The position numbers were made by a program, and so were the translations under genes. From the NCBI RefSeq assembly GCF_020881035.1, contig NZ_JAJITC010000012.1, positions 124,001 through 188,000 of the forward strand: a DNA stretch of 64,000 nucleotides, given 5' to 3'. This DNA is from Paraburkholderia translucens. GTDB lineage: Bacteria; Pseudomonadota; Gammaproteobacteria; Burkholderiales; Burkholderiaceae. Positions 43,825-51,245 of the stretch are shown here, in pieces (the stretch's first letter is position 1; each line of letters starts with the position of its first letter). The notes beneath the pieces were generated by a model. That model was given only the letters and a program-made list of their open reading frames with translations. It did not search any database and was not told the origin of the DNA.

Positions 43825-45033
43825 ATGAAGGCAGTGGTGTTTCACGGCATTGGCGATATCCGGCTCGACACCGTGCCGGACCCGCAATTGCAGCAGCCGA
43901 CCGACGCACTCGTGCGCCTCACGTCGAGCGCGATTTGCGGCACGGACCTGCACATGGTGCGCGGCACGCTCGGCGAGATGCAGCCCGGCACGATCCTTGG
44001 ACATGAGGGTGTCGGCATCGTCGAGGAAGTGGGGCGCTCCGTGCGCAATCTACGCCCAGGCGACCGCGTGCTGATTCCGTCGACGATCTCCTGCGGCTTC
44101 TGTTCGTATTGCCGCGCGGGTTACACCGCGCAATGCGATACCGCGAATCCGCATGGGCCGGGGGCCGGCACCGCTTTTTTCGGCGGACCGAAATCTACGG
44201 GACCGTTTCAGGGTTTGCAAGCGCAGTATGCGCGCGCGCCGCTCGCGCACGCGAGCCTGATGCGCATGCCCGAAGAGATCGGCGACGATCGGGCGATCAT
44301 GCTGTCGGATATCTTTCCGACCGGCTACTTCGGCGCGCAACTGGCGGGCGTGCGAACCGGCGATACGGTTACGGTGTTCGGCGCGGGGCCGGTCGGCCAG
44401 TTCGCGATCGCGAGCGCGAAGCTGATGGGAGCCGGCCGCGTGGTGGTGGTCGATCGCGTTGCTTCGCGGCTCGACATGGCGCGCACGCAAGGAGCCGAAG
44501 TGGTCAACTTCGACGAGGAAGACCCGGTAGACACGATTCTGCAACTGTCAGGCGGCATCGGCGTGGATCGCGTGATCGATGCAGTCGGCGTCGATGCGGT
44601 GCGCGCGGAGCACGGTGCCGCCGCGCAGAAAGAGAAGGACCAGCAGCAACTGTTCGATCAGGAAGTCAAGGAGATTGCGCCGCAAACGAAGCCCGACGGC
44701 GACAACTGGCAGCCGGGCAGCGGGCCGTCGCAGGTGCTGCAATGGGCCGTGAAGGCCGTCGCGAAGGCGGGCACGGTGGCGATCATCGGCGTTTATCCGC
44801 CGACCGATCGCGTGTTTCCGATCGGTGAGGCGATGAACCGCAATCTGGTGCTGCGCATGGGCAACTGCAACCATCGCGCGGTGACGCCACGTCTGATCGA
44901 GCTGGTGCGCAACGGTACCCTCGATCCGCTCGCGGTGCTGACGCAGCGTGAACCGCTCGTCGATGCAATCGCGGCCTACCGCGAGTTCGACCGGCGCGAA
45001 CCGGGATGGATCAAGGTGAAGCTGGAGCCTTGA
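43825..45033 (+). CDS. Zinc-dependent alcohol dehydrogenase (formaldehyde dehydrogenase-like)
   Basis: A 402-residue medium-chain dehydrogenase. Catalytic zinc ligands are Cys38 and His60-Glu61; the structural zinc site is Cys90, Cys93, Cys96 and Cys104. The NAD-binding loop is VFGAGPVGQFAIASAKLMGA. An insertion near residues 255-295 (QKEKDQQQLFDQEVKEI) is typical of the glutathione-independent formaldehyde dehydrogenase branch. GGAGG at 43814-43818 selects ATG 43825. It probably detoxifies an aldehyde or oxidises an alcohol. It lies 35 bases after the hemerythrin gene. Confidence 0.92.
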   Translation: MKAVVFHGIGDIRLDTVPDPQLQQPTDALVRLTSSAICGTDLHMVRGTLGEMQPGTILGHEGVGIVEEVGRSVRNLRPGDRVLIPSTISCGFCSYCRAGYTAQCDTANPHGPGAGTAFFGGPKSTGPFQGLQAQYARAPLAHASLMRMPEEIGDDRAIMLSDIFPTGYFGAQLAGVRTGDTVTVFGAGPVGQFAIASAKLMGAGRVVVVDRVASRLDMARTQGAEVVNFDEEDPVDTILQLSGGIGVDRVIDAVGVDAVRAEHGAAAQKEKDQQQLFDQEVKEIAPQTKPDGDNWQPGSGPSQVLQWAVKAVAKAGTVAIIGVYPPTDRVFPIGEAMNRNLVLRMGNCNHRAVTPRLIELVRNGTLDPLAVLTQREPLVDAIAAYREFDRREPGWIKVKLEP

Positions 45034-45167
45034 ACATTGCGGCCCTGCCACTGAACGATATTGAGGAGTCGCTGCAAGCCTTCCGAACGAATGCACCCTT
45101 TACGTGTCCGCTGACTGCGATTTCAGGAGGGCGCCGCAGGATGGCCTGATCCGGGCAGGGAAGAGAC

Positions 45168-45440
45168 ATGTCCAGAAGAAAGCTCAAAGTCATTCGATAC
45201 TCGCCCGCAGTGGCCGTCTCGCGCGACGACTTTTCGATCTTCGTCACCGCGCGACGCAGCGCCGACGGACGGTTCTATGCCGATCTGCTGGTGAGCCGTA
45301 AAGTGGATGGACGCCGTCTGTTTCCGTTCGACGGCGCGCCAGCGGTCGGTCCATTCGACAGCATCGAGGAGGCGCGGCTCGCCGCCGAGCAGTATGGCGC
45401 GCGCATCGTCGCCGGCGATCTCGCCTGTCCCGAGGTGTGA
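45168..45440 (+). CDS. DUF6723-like small protein
   Basis: A 90-residue protein: KVIRYSPAVAVSRDDFSIFVTARRSADGRFYADLLVSRKVDGRRLFPF, then a helix FDSIEEARLAAEQYGARIVAGDL. The sequence fits the DUF6723 pattern found in Paraburkholderia; the function is unknown. AGGGAAGAG precedes the start. The fold looks like a small mixed alpha/beta domain with no signal peptide. Confidence 0.75.
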   Translation: MSRRKLKVIRYSPAVAVSRDDFSIFVTARRSADGRFYADLLVSRKVDGRRLFPFDGAPAVGPFDSIEEARLAAEQYGARIVAGDLACPEV

Positions 45441-45499
45441 GAGGCCGGCCGTCGTGGCGTGTCGCGATGCGGTATCGATGGTGACGGCGGGTTTTGCGG

Positions 45500-45718
45500 C
45501 TACTGCTCGATGAACGTGCGCCACTGCGGGAATTGCTCGAAGAAGCTTTCGCTGACGTAGACCTCGTAGAGGATGGGCGAGCCCGTGTTCGACGGCACAC
45601 CGGACTCACCTAACGTGGACAGCCCCGGGTCGATGCCACTGGTGCTCGCCCAGGCAGTCAAATCGTCTAACAGATCGCGCGCTTCGTCGCACGGCACTCG
45701 CAATTTGATCGGCGTCAT
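45500..45718 (-). CDS. Hypothetical 72-residue protein
   Basis: The 72-residue protein starts MTPIKLRVPCDEARDLLDDL and ends FFEQFPQWRTFIEQ; GGAAGGGAC directly precedes the ATG at 45718. It is acidic, soluble and rich in aromatic residues near the end, with no recognised domain. It is convergent with the DUF6723 gene (stops 60 bases apart). The good ribosome site and amino-acid make-up argue that it is real. Confidence 0.6.
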   Translation of the reverse strand: MTPIKLRVPCDEARDLLDDLTAWASTSGIDPGLSTLGESGVPSNTGSPILYEVYVSESFFEQFPQWRTFIEQ

Positions 45719-45916
45719 GTCCCTTCCCACGGCTGGTCAGCATTGTCGTCGGAAGGACATCATAATCGAAGCGCGGAGCAGTCATGCGCGTCGCAACGGT
45801 GAGCCGGCCTGGGGGCTTTAGTGATGTCGGCTTGTCACGTGTACCGCACATGGCCGGCATGTCGATGCGGGGCCAAACCGGCTTGGACCCGGGCAGCAAG
45901 CAAATAGGATGGTGCC

Positions 45917-46234
45917 ATGAGTAATCCGATCGCAAGCGTCGTACGACTCTCTGTATTGATGATCGCGGGGTTCCAGACGATCAGCGGTGAGGCGAGAGCG
46001 GCCTGTCCGGCGTTCGTGGAATTGCCTTCGGGCACCGTCTTTGATCTGGCGAAGCTGATTGCCGACAGCGGGTCGCCGTCGGCAGCGCTGGAAAAAGCTC
46101 GTGCCGATCTTGCGCAGATGAGCCGCGACGGCGAATGTTCGGCGAGCGAGCACGTACGTCATCACGCGGAGTGCCTGGAAATCGTCGAAGCAGCCCACAA
46201 AGCAGTAGCCGCGTTGGAACATTGTTCACGATGA
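45917..46234 (+). CDS. Small secreted hypothetical protein
   Basis: A 105-residue protein with a signal peptide (hydrophobic run about residues 8-22, cleavage near GEARAA). The mature part has three cysteines (ACPAF, GECSA, AECLEIV) plus one near the end (EHCSR), so two disulfides are possible, and is mostly helical. No family is recognised. It is convergent with the YciF-like gene. The periplasmic location is inferred from the signal peptide. Confidence 0.65.
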   Translation: MSNPIASVVRLSVLMIAGFQTISGEARAACPAFVELPSGTVFDLAKLIADSGSPSAALEKARADLAQMSRDGECSASEHVRHHAECLEIVEAAHKAVAALEHCSR

Positions 46235-46389
46235 TTCATCGTGACCGCCAGGGGCGCGGCTTCTGCGTCAGCATCGGCGGCTGTGCCGCAATACCGTCAG
46301 GACCCCAACGGTTCGAGCATCTTTTCCGTCTTCCATCACCGAACAGTCCCGCCGCCGATGCCGCCGCCCGCCGCGCCGTTGCTGGCTGG

Positions 46390-46890
46390 CTATTTGTGTT
46401 CCCGGGCTTTCTGGTTCCCCGCCTTTTCGGCGAATTCCGTGAGCTTCAGGTCGGTGGCTTTCTCTTCTTCCAGCGTTGCCTTCAGCAGTTCGACTGCCTC
46501 TGTCTGCCCGAGCTGCTTGCCGATCGCGCACAGGCTGCCGTATGCAGCAATCTCGTAGTGCTCCACCTTTTGCGCCGCTGCGACGAGCCCAGCGTCGAGC
46601 ACCGGCCCTTTTTCGATCTCCTCAATCAGATCGGCCCCCTCTTCGATCAAGCCTTCCATCGCGACGCACTTGATTCTTTTCAACCTGATGCCGGTCTTTT
46701 CTACGACCTGATCGATACGCTCGACCTGGCCGTGGGTTTCTTCAAGGTGTGTCCTGAAGGCTTCGGATAGCTGTGGATCGGACACGCTTCTAGCCAGCTT
46801 GGCCAGCGCGCGAGTCAGCTGCTTTTCCGCGTTGTAGATGTCTGAAAGCATGTGGACGAAAAGGTCGTCGACCGTCTTACGCTGAGTCAT
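46390..46890 (-). CDS. YciF/DUF892 ferritin-like protein
   Basis: A 166-residue four-helix protein: TVDDLFVHMLSDIYNAEKQLTRAL opens the domain and carries the first Glu-x2-x ligand helix; EAFRTHLEETHGQVERID, KVEHYEIAAYGSLCAIGKQLG and LLKATLEEEKATDLKLTE hold the remaining Glu/His ligands. The family is ferritin-like and induced by osmotic or general stress in enterobacteria. AGGAGGACTCACC precedes the start. Confidence 0.92.
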   Translation of the reverse strand: MTQRKTVDDLFVHMLSDIYNAEKQLTRALAKLARSVSDPQLSEAFRTHLEETHGQVERIDQVVEKTGIRLKRIKCVAMEGLIEEGADLIEEIEKGPVLDAGLVAAAQKVEHYEIAAYGSLCAIGKQLGQTEAVELLKATLEEEKATDLKLTEFAEKAGNQKAREHK

Positions 46891-47107
46891 GGTGAGTCCT
46901 CCTGAAAAGGTGTGAGATCACGAATGAGCAATGCACGTACCGTCGGGTCGGCTCGTGCCGTATCCGCGCGGATCGACTGCGTTGGCAGCGCAGTAGACAG
47001 GGTTAGATGAATGCGAGGAGCGCCTTTCGCGCACGAATTTGCAACGTCGGCCTCGCCGGGCCAACAGCAATGAGACGGCCAATCAGCGCTCGCCAGCCGC
47101 AGCGGCG

Positions 47108-47650
47108 CTACTGTGTAACGCCCTTCGCCGCGGCGAGATCCTGCGCCATCTTGTAGTGCTCTTCGATGGTCGGCAGAGCCTTTTGTGCCGCCTTCTTCAA
47201 ATCGGCATTCTGACCATCGGAAATTTCCTTCTTGAAGGCGTTGATCGCATCCTTATGTCCCTGCAGCCCGACCTTCTGGATATACGCGTCGTCGAACTGT
47301 TTGCCTTTCAGGCCTCGCAGCGAGTCGAGCACCGCCGTATCCGAGTTGTCCTTCGGCACGGTGACGCCGTGCGGGGCGGCCATCTTCAGCTGCATCGTGA
47401 GTTTCGTGTGATCGAGCATCATGTGATGCGCGAACGATTTCACGTCCTTGTCGTCGGTGTTCTTCGTTGCGAGCTTTGCCGCGTCGATTTCGGTCGACGA
47501 CGACATGCTCGCCGCCTGCACGAAATCCTTGTCGGGAGCGGGTAGCGGTTCGGCGGCCGTGGTCGAGGCGGCCTGGGATTGCGCGGCGGCAAGGTGCGGG
47601 ACAGCGGCGAGACCGCAACAGATTGCCGCAATGGTGGTAATGCGCTTCAT
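47108..47650 (-). CDS. DUF4142 exported protein
   Basis: A 180-residue protein with a signal peptide (residues 1-23, ending LAAAQ) and a DUF4142 helical domain (about 40-175). Conserved pieces are KDFVQAASMSSSTEIDAAKLA, VKSFAHHMMLDHTKLTMQL and a KKEISDGQNADLKKAAQKALPTIEEHYKMA helix. This is a ferritin-like bundle of unknown function common in Burkholderiales stress clusters. AGGAAAAAAC supports ATG 47650. It lies 217 bases upstream of the YciF-like gene on the same strand. Confidence 0.92.
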   Translation of the reverse strand: MKRITTIAAICCGLAAVPHLAAAQSQAASTTAAEPLPAPDKDFVQAASMSSSTEIDAAKLATKNTDDKDVKSFAHHMMLDHTKLTMQLKMAAPHGVTVPKDNSDTAVLDSLRGLKGKQFDDAYIQKVGLQGHKDAINAFKKEISDGQNADLKKAAQKALPTIEEHYKMAQDLAAAKGVTQ

Positions 47651-47994
47651 GTTTTTTCCTCCAGGAGAGTCAAGGGAATGAACGGGAAGCGGACCGTTGC
47701 CACGCTTCGCTGAGCCTCCCGCAAGCCCCATACCATCGCGCGTCGCGCCGCCGGTCCCAAGGTTGCCGGGCATTTGCACGGCTAACGCGCTTGACCGGGA
47801 AGCCTTCGAGCGACGCTTCGCCGCCGAGCGCATGGCCGGCGACGACCTCCGGGCTGACCGGTGCCTGCTGACGGGCACGCGTAGAACGCAGGATGAAGGT
47901 GTGCACTGGGAATACTTTTGCAACGCGCGATGCTACTTTTTGACGAGCCCGCGACCCGTCCCCTGCTTGACCGAATGCAGCGTGAGCTCTTTTT
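47651..47994. other. Intergenic region upstream of DUF4142 gene
   Basis: A 344-base stretch between the DUF4142 start and the 3' end of the hydrolase gene. A 104-codon open frame exists on the plus strand (47697-48011), but it lacks a ribosome site and runs into the hydrolase. No promoter, repeat or RNA structure stands out. Confidence 0.35.
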
Positions 47995-48774
47995 TCAATC
48001 CGACGGCGTGAGCAGGAAGCCGATTGCCTCGCGCCACCAGGTGTCGTCGACGCGGCCAATCCAGTCGTTATGTCCGGCCGCCTTCACGAGCGCCATTCGT
48101 CTCGGTTCGGCCAGCGAGTCGTAGAGCGCTTCGCCGAACTGCGGGGGGACGATGCTGTCGCGTTGCGCAACGACGACGAGAACAGGTCGGCCAAACGACC
48201 TCAGGTGGGTCACGCTGTCGTACTGGTCGCGCAGCAGCCACTTCACGGGCAGCCACGGATAGTGATGAGCGGCGACGTGTTCGAGCCGATCCCATGGCGT
48301 GATGAGCAGCAAGCCGGCGGTCTTGTCGCGTTCACGCGAGCCGGCCGCGGCCGCCACGCCGGCCCCGAGCGATTCGCCGATGAGCAGCAGCGGCGCGCCA
48401 TACCGGCGATGCGCGAGCGCGATGGTTTGCCGGGCATCGGCGACCAAGGTCTCTTCGCCGGGCGTGCCGTCGCGTGGCCCGTAGCCTGGATATTCGGCGA
48501 GGATCACGCGCAGCCCGAGCCGGGTGAGCGCTGCGGCGTAGAACGAACGGTGGCCGGCATGTCCGGCATTCCCGTGAAAGACAAGGGCAGTGGCGCGCGC
48601 GGACCCCGCGGGCTCCGCCACGAGGCCCCTGAACGCCTCGGGTGCCGGCCACGCGCGAAGTCCGCCTGAAACGACATCGTCGGTTGCAGCCTTCTCGGGG
48701 AAGTAGAGAAAACGATCCAGCAAGGTGGCGACTCCTGCGAACCTGATCGGGTGTGCAACGGTGAAGCGCGGCAT
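47995..48774 (-). CDS. Alpha/beta hydrolase
   Basis: A 259-residue serine hydrolase. The nucleophile elbow is LLIGESLGAG (near residue 130), the oxyanion region VFHGNAGHAG and the catalytic His near VKAAGHNDWIGR. The fold matches BEM46/FSH-like hydrolases. ATG 48774 is chosen since hydrolase sequence begins with HPIRFAGVATLLDRFLYFP soon after; no strong ribosome site is seen. The substrate is unknown. It is divergent from the pseudouridine glycosidase gene (90 bases apart). Confidence 0.85.
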   Translation of the reverse strand: MPRFTVAHPIRFAGVATLLDRFLYFPEKAATDDVVSGGLRAWPAPEAFRGLVAEPAGSARATALVFHGNAGHAGHRSFYAAALTRLGLRVILAEYPGYGPRDGTPGEETLVADARQTIALAHRRYGAPLLLIGESLGAGVAAAAGSRERDKTAGLLLITPWDRLEHVAAHHYPWLPVKWLLRDQYDSVTHLRSFGRPVLVVVAQRDSIVPPQFGEALYDSLAEPRRMALVKAAGHNDWIGRVDDTWWREAIGFLLTPSD

Positions 48775-48863
48775 CGGCTCACGCCGCCCGGCGCTCGCGC
48801 GGCTAACCGAGGACCAACTTTGTGCTCCATACTTCGGTGAATCACGCCGCCGAGAGGATCGAC

Positions 48864-49811
48864 ATGGACACGGACCTGGCACACGCCTGGCTGACGTACA
48901 GCGCGCCCGTAGCCGCGGCACAGGCTGAGGGCCGACCGCTCGTGGCGCTGGAATCGACCATCATCGCCCACGGCATGCCCTACCCGGAGAATATCCGCAC
49001 TGCGCGCGAAGTCGAGGCCTTGATCCGCGAGGCGGGAGCGGAGCCCGCGACGATCGCGCTGATCGGCGGGCGAATCCGCATCGGGCTAGCGGACGGCGAG
49101 TTGGAACTGTTAGCCCGCTCGGACCAAGTGCGCAAGGTCAGCCGCCGCGACCTGCCGGCCGTGTTGGCCGGCGGCGGCTTTGGCGCCACCACCGTGGCCG
49201 GCACGATGATATGCGCCGCGCTGGCCGGCATCGAGGTCTTCGTCACAGGAGGCATTGGCGGAGTGCACCGGGGCGCGCAGGAAACTTTCGACATCTCGGC
49301 CGACCTGCAGGAACTGGCCAAGACCTCGGTGGCGGTGGTCTGTGCAGGTGCGAAGTCCATCCTGGACATCGGGCTTACATTGGAATACCTGGAAACATAC
49401 GGCGTGCCGGTGCTCAGTTGCGAGCAGGACAATTTCGCTGCGTTCTACACGCGCGACAGCGGATTTCGCGCGGACTTCCGGCTCGATGACGCGGTGGAGC
49501 AGGCGCGCTTCATTCGCACCAAGTGGGACCTGGGCCTCGCGGGCGGCGTGGTGTTGAGCACGCCAGTGCCGGCGCCGGCAGCGATGGCGTCCGAAGAAAT
49601 CGACGCGCTGACCCGGCAGGCGCTTACCGAGGCCAGATCGCAAGGAGTGACCGGGAAGGCTGTGACCCCCTTCCTGCTGGCTCGTATCAAGGCCCTGACC
49701 GGCGGACGCAGCCTGGCGACAAACATCGCGCTCGTCAAACACAATGCCGAGGTGGGGGCACGGTTGGCGCTCGCAATGGCACGCGAGGGGCGCGGATTGG
49801 ACGCGGCGTAG
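48864..49811 (+). CDS. psuG: Pseudouridine-5'-phosphate glycosidase
   Basis: A 315-residue protein of the PsuG family. It splits pseudouridine 5'-phosphate to uracil and ribose 5-phosphate. Diagnostic blocks are PLVALESTIIAHGMPYPEN, GGGFGATTVAGTM, VFVTGGIGGVHRGAQETFDISADL and VCAGAKSILDIGLTLEYLETYGVPV. GAGAGGA six bases upstream selects ATG 48864 over 48822. The kinase PsuK that makes the substrate is not encoded next to it, which is unusual, and may lie elsewhere or be replaced. Confidence 0.93.
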   Translation: MDTDLAHAWLTYSAPVAAAQAEGRPLVALESTIIAHGMPYPENIRTAREVEALIREAGAEPATIALIGGRIRIGLADGELELLARSDQVRKVSRRDLPAVLAGGGFGATTVAGTMICAALAGIEVFVTGGIGGVHRGAQETFDISADLQELAKTSVAVVCAGAKSILDIGLTLEYLETYGVPVLSCEQDNFAAFYTRDSGFRADFRLDDAVEQARFIRTKWDLGLAGGVVLSTPVPAPAAMASEEIDALTRQALTEARSQGVTGKAVTPFLLARIKALTGGRSLATNIALVKHNAEVGARLALAMAREGRGLDAA

Positions 49812-49983
49812 CCAGGCACTCCGGGACGTGCGGCAATGCTTGCCGCGTGTGCGCGGAGTCGTCGTGCCCGCGCAGGCGCGGCGCTGCCATCCCCATGTGT
49901 TTCCCGCGCGAGCGAAAGCGAACTATTCTTGAAGAATCTTTCCCGGAAGGTCATTTCCTGTTTGCTTCCAGCGGAGGTGTGTC

Positions 49984-50469
49984 ATGTCAATGTCAGCCAC
50001 GCTCCAGGACTGCCTGCGCAGCAAGGGCTCGCAGTACGAAATCGTGCATCATCCGTACAGCCATTCCAGCGTCGAAACCGCGGCCGCAGCCCATATTCCC
50101 GGCGATCGCCTCGCCAAGACAGTGCTTTTTGAAGACGAGCACGGCTATGTGGCCACCGTGCTGCCATCGACCTATGCCGTGCGGCTGTCCGAGCTTTGGG
50201 CAAAAACAGGACGCCACCTCCTGTTAGCCAAAGAGACGGATTTGCGGGAGTTGTTCAAGGATTGCGACGCGGGAGCGCTCCCGCCGGTATGTACGGCCTA
50301 TGGCATGCAAACCTATCTCGACGAAAGCCTTGCCCAGCAGCCAGACATTTATTTCGAGGCTGGCGATCACGAAGAGTTGATTCATATGGGCACGGATCAA
50401 TTCCTGCACCTGATGGACCGAGCCGAGCGGGCACGCTTCGCCCGTCGCATGCAGGGTTTGCCAATGTGA
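49984..50469 (+). CDS. YbaK/ProX-type aminoacyl-tRNA deacylase
   Basis: A 161-residue protein with the YbaK fold: LQDCLRSKGSQYEIVHHPYSHSSVETAAAAHIPGDRLAKTVLF carries the conserved Lys-x-Val-Leu-Phe substrate strand. The family hydrolyses mischarged Cys- or Ala-tRNA. GGAGGTGTGTC precedes the ATG. The BON protein gene starts 27 bases after it, so the two may form an operon. Confidence 0.88.
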   Translation: MSMSATLQDCLRSKGSQYEIVHHPYSHSSVETAAAAHIPGDRLAKTVLFEDEHGYVATVLPSTYAVRLSELWAKTGRHLLLAKETDLRELFKDCDAGALPPVCTAYGMQTYLDESLAQQPDIYFEAGDHEELIHMGTDQFLHLMDRAERARFARRMQGLPM

Positions 50470-50495
50470 CCGGCCCGGTTTGCGCGAGGCGGATC

Positions 50496-51233
50496 ATGCA
50501 ACGCAGCGATCGGGTACTGAAGCAGGTGGTGGCAGCCTTCGAACACGAGTCACACCTGAAGCTTCACGCTCATCCCGTTCACCTGTCTTTCGAGGATGGT
50601 GCCTTGATCGTGGCAGGCGAGGTGCCGGATATCGCATCCAAGAAGCGCCTCCTTCAGTTGACCAGAATGCACAGCGAGGGCGAGCGCCTCGTCGACCAGT
50701 TACGCGTCACCGCCAACCCGCCTGTCGCCGATGGCGAGTTGCGCACACGTATTTGCGAACGGCTGGCTCAGGCGGTGGATTTCCGCAACTGCGTGATTTG
50801 CGCCCGCGTGAAGGGCCAACTCGAACTGCTGCGCGGCACCATGGACGAAGCGGGCAACGACGGCAGCGGCGTCATCGAGGTAACGGTCGACGACGGTGTG
50901 GTGACCTTGACGGGGCAAGTGATCAGCCTGTCTCACAAGCGCCTCGCGAGTGTGATTGCCTGGTGGGTCGGCGGTTGCCGCGACGTGGTGAACCTGCTGG
51001 AGCTGGTACCCACCGAAGCGGACGGCGACGATGAAATCACCGACGTCCTGCACCTGGTGCTCGAAACCGATCCGCGCGTGCGCGCCGAGCAGATCACCAT
51101 AAACGTGGAGAACCGCACGATCACGCTAGCAGGCTGGGTGGCGACCGAAGCCGAAAGACGGCAGGCGGAACAGGATGCCTGGTGCCTGGATGCCAGCGGA
51201 GGCGTCGTCAATCATATCCAGGTGCGTGCCTGA
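50496..51233 (+). CDS. BON-domain protein (multi-BON, cytoplasmic)
   Basis: A 245-residue protein with no signal peptide. It has three BON-like units: a first about residues 1-70 (EFEDGALIVAGEVPDIASKKR), a second about 75-155 (VIEVTVDDGVVTLTGQVISLSHKRLA) and a third about 170-245 (ITINVENRTITLAGWVATEAERRQAE). Each ends in the strand pair typical of BON. ATG 50496 has GAGG upstream. It is convergent with the Rieske gene (12 bases between the stops). A membrane or nucleic-acid scaffold role in stress is an inference. Confidence 0.8.
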   Translation: MQRSDRVLKQVVAAFEHESHLKLHAHPVHLSFEDGALIVAGEVPDIASKKRLLQLTRMHSEGERLVDQLRVTANPPVADGELRTRICERLAQAVDFRNCVICARVKGQLELLRGTMDEAGNDGSGVIEVTVDDGVVTLTGQVISLSHKRLASVIAWWVGGCRDVVNLLELVPTEADGDDEITDVLHLVLETDPRVRAEQITINVENRTITLAGWVATEAERRQAEQDAWCLDASGGVVNHIQVRA

Positions 51234-51245
51234 TCCGGCGTGCCT

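Noticed and set aside
47697..48011. 104-codon plus-strand frame between DUF4142 and the hydrolase
   Set aside because: No ribosome site, no family resemblance, and it ends inside the hydrolase gene on the other strand.
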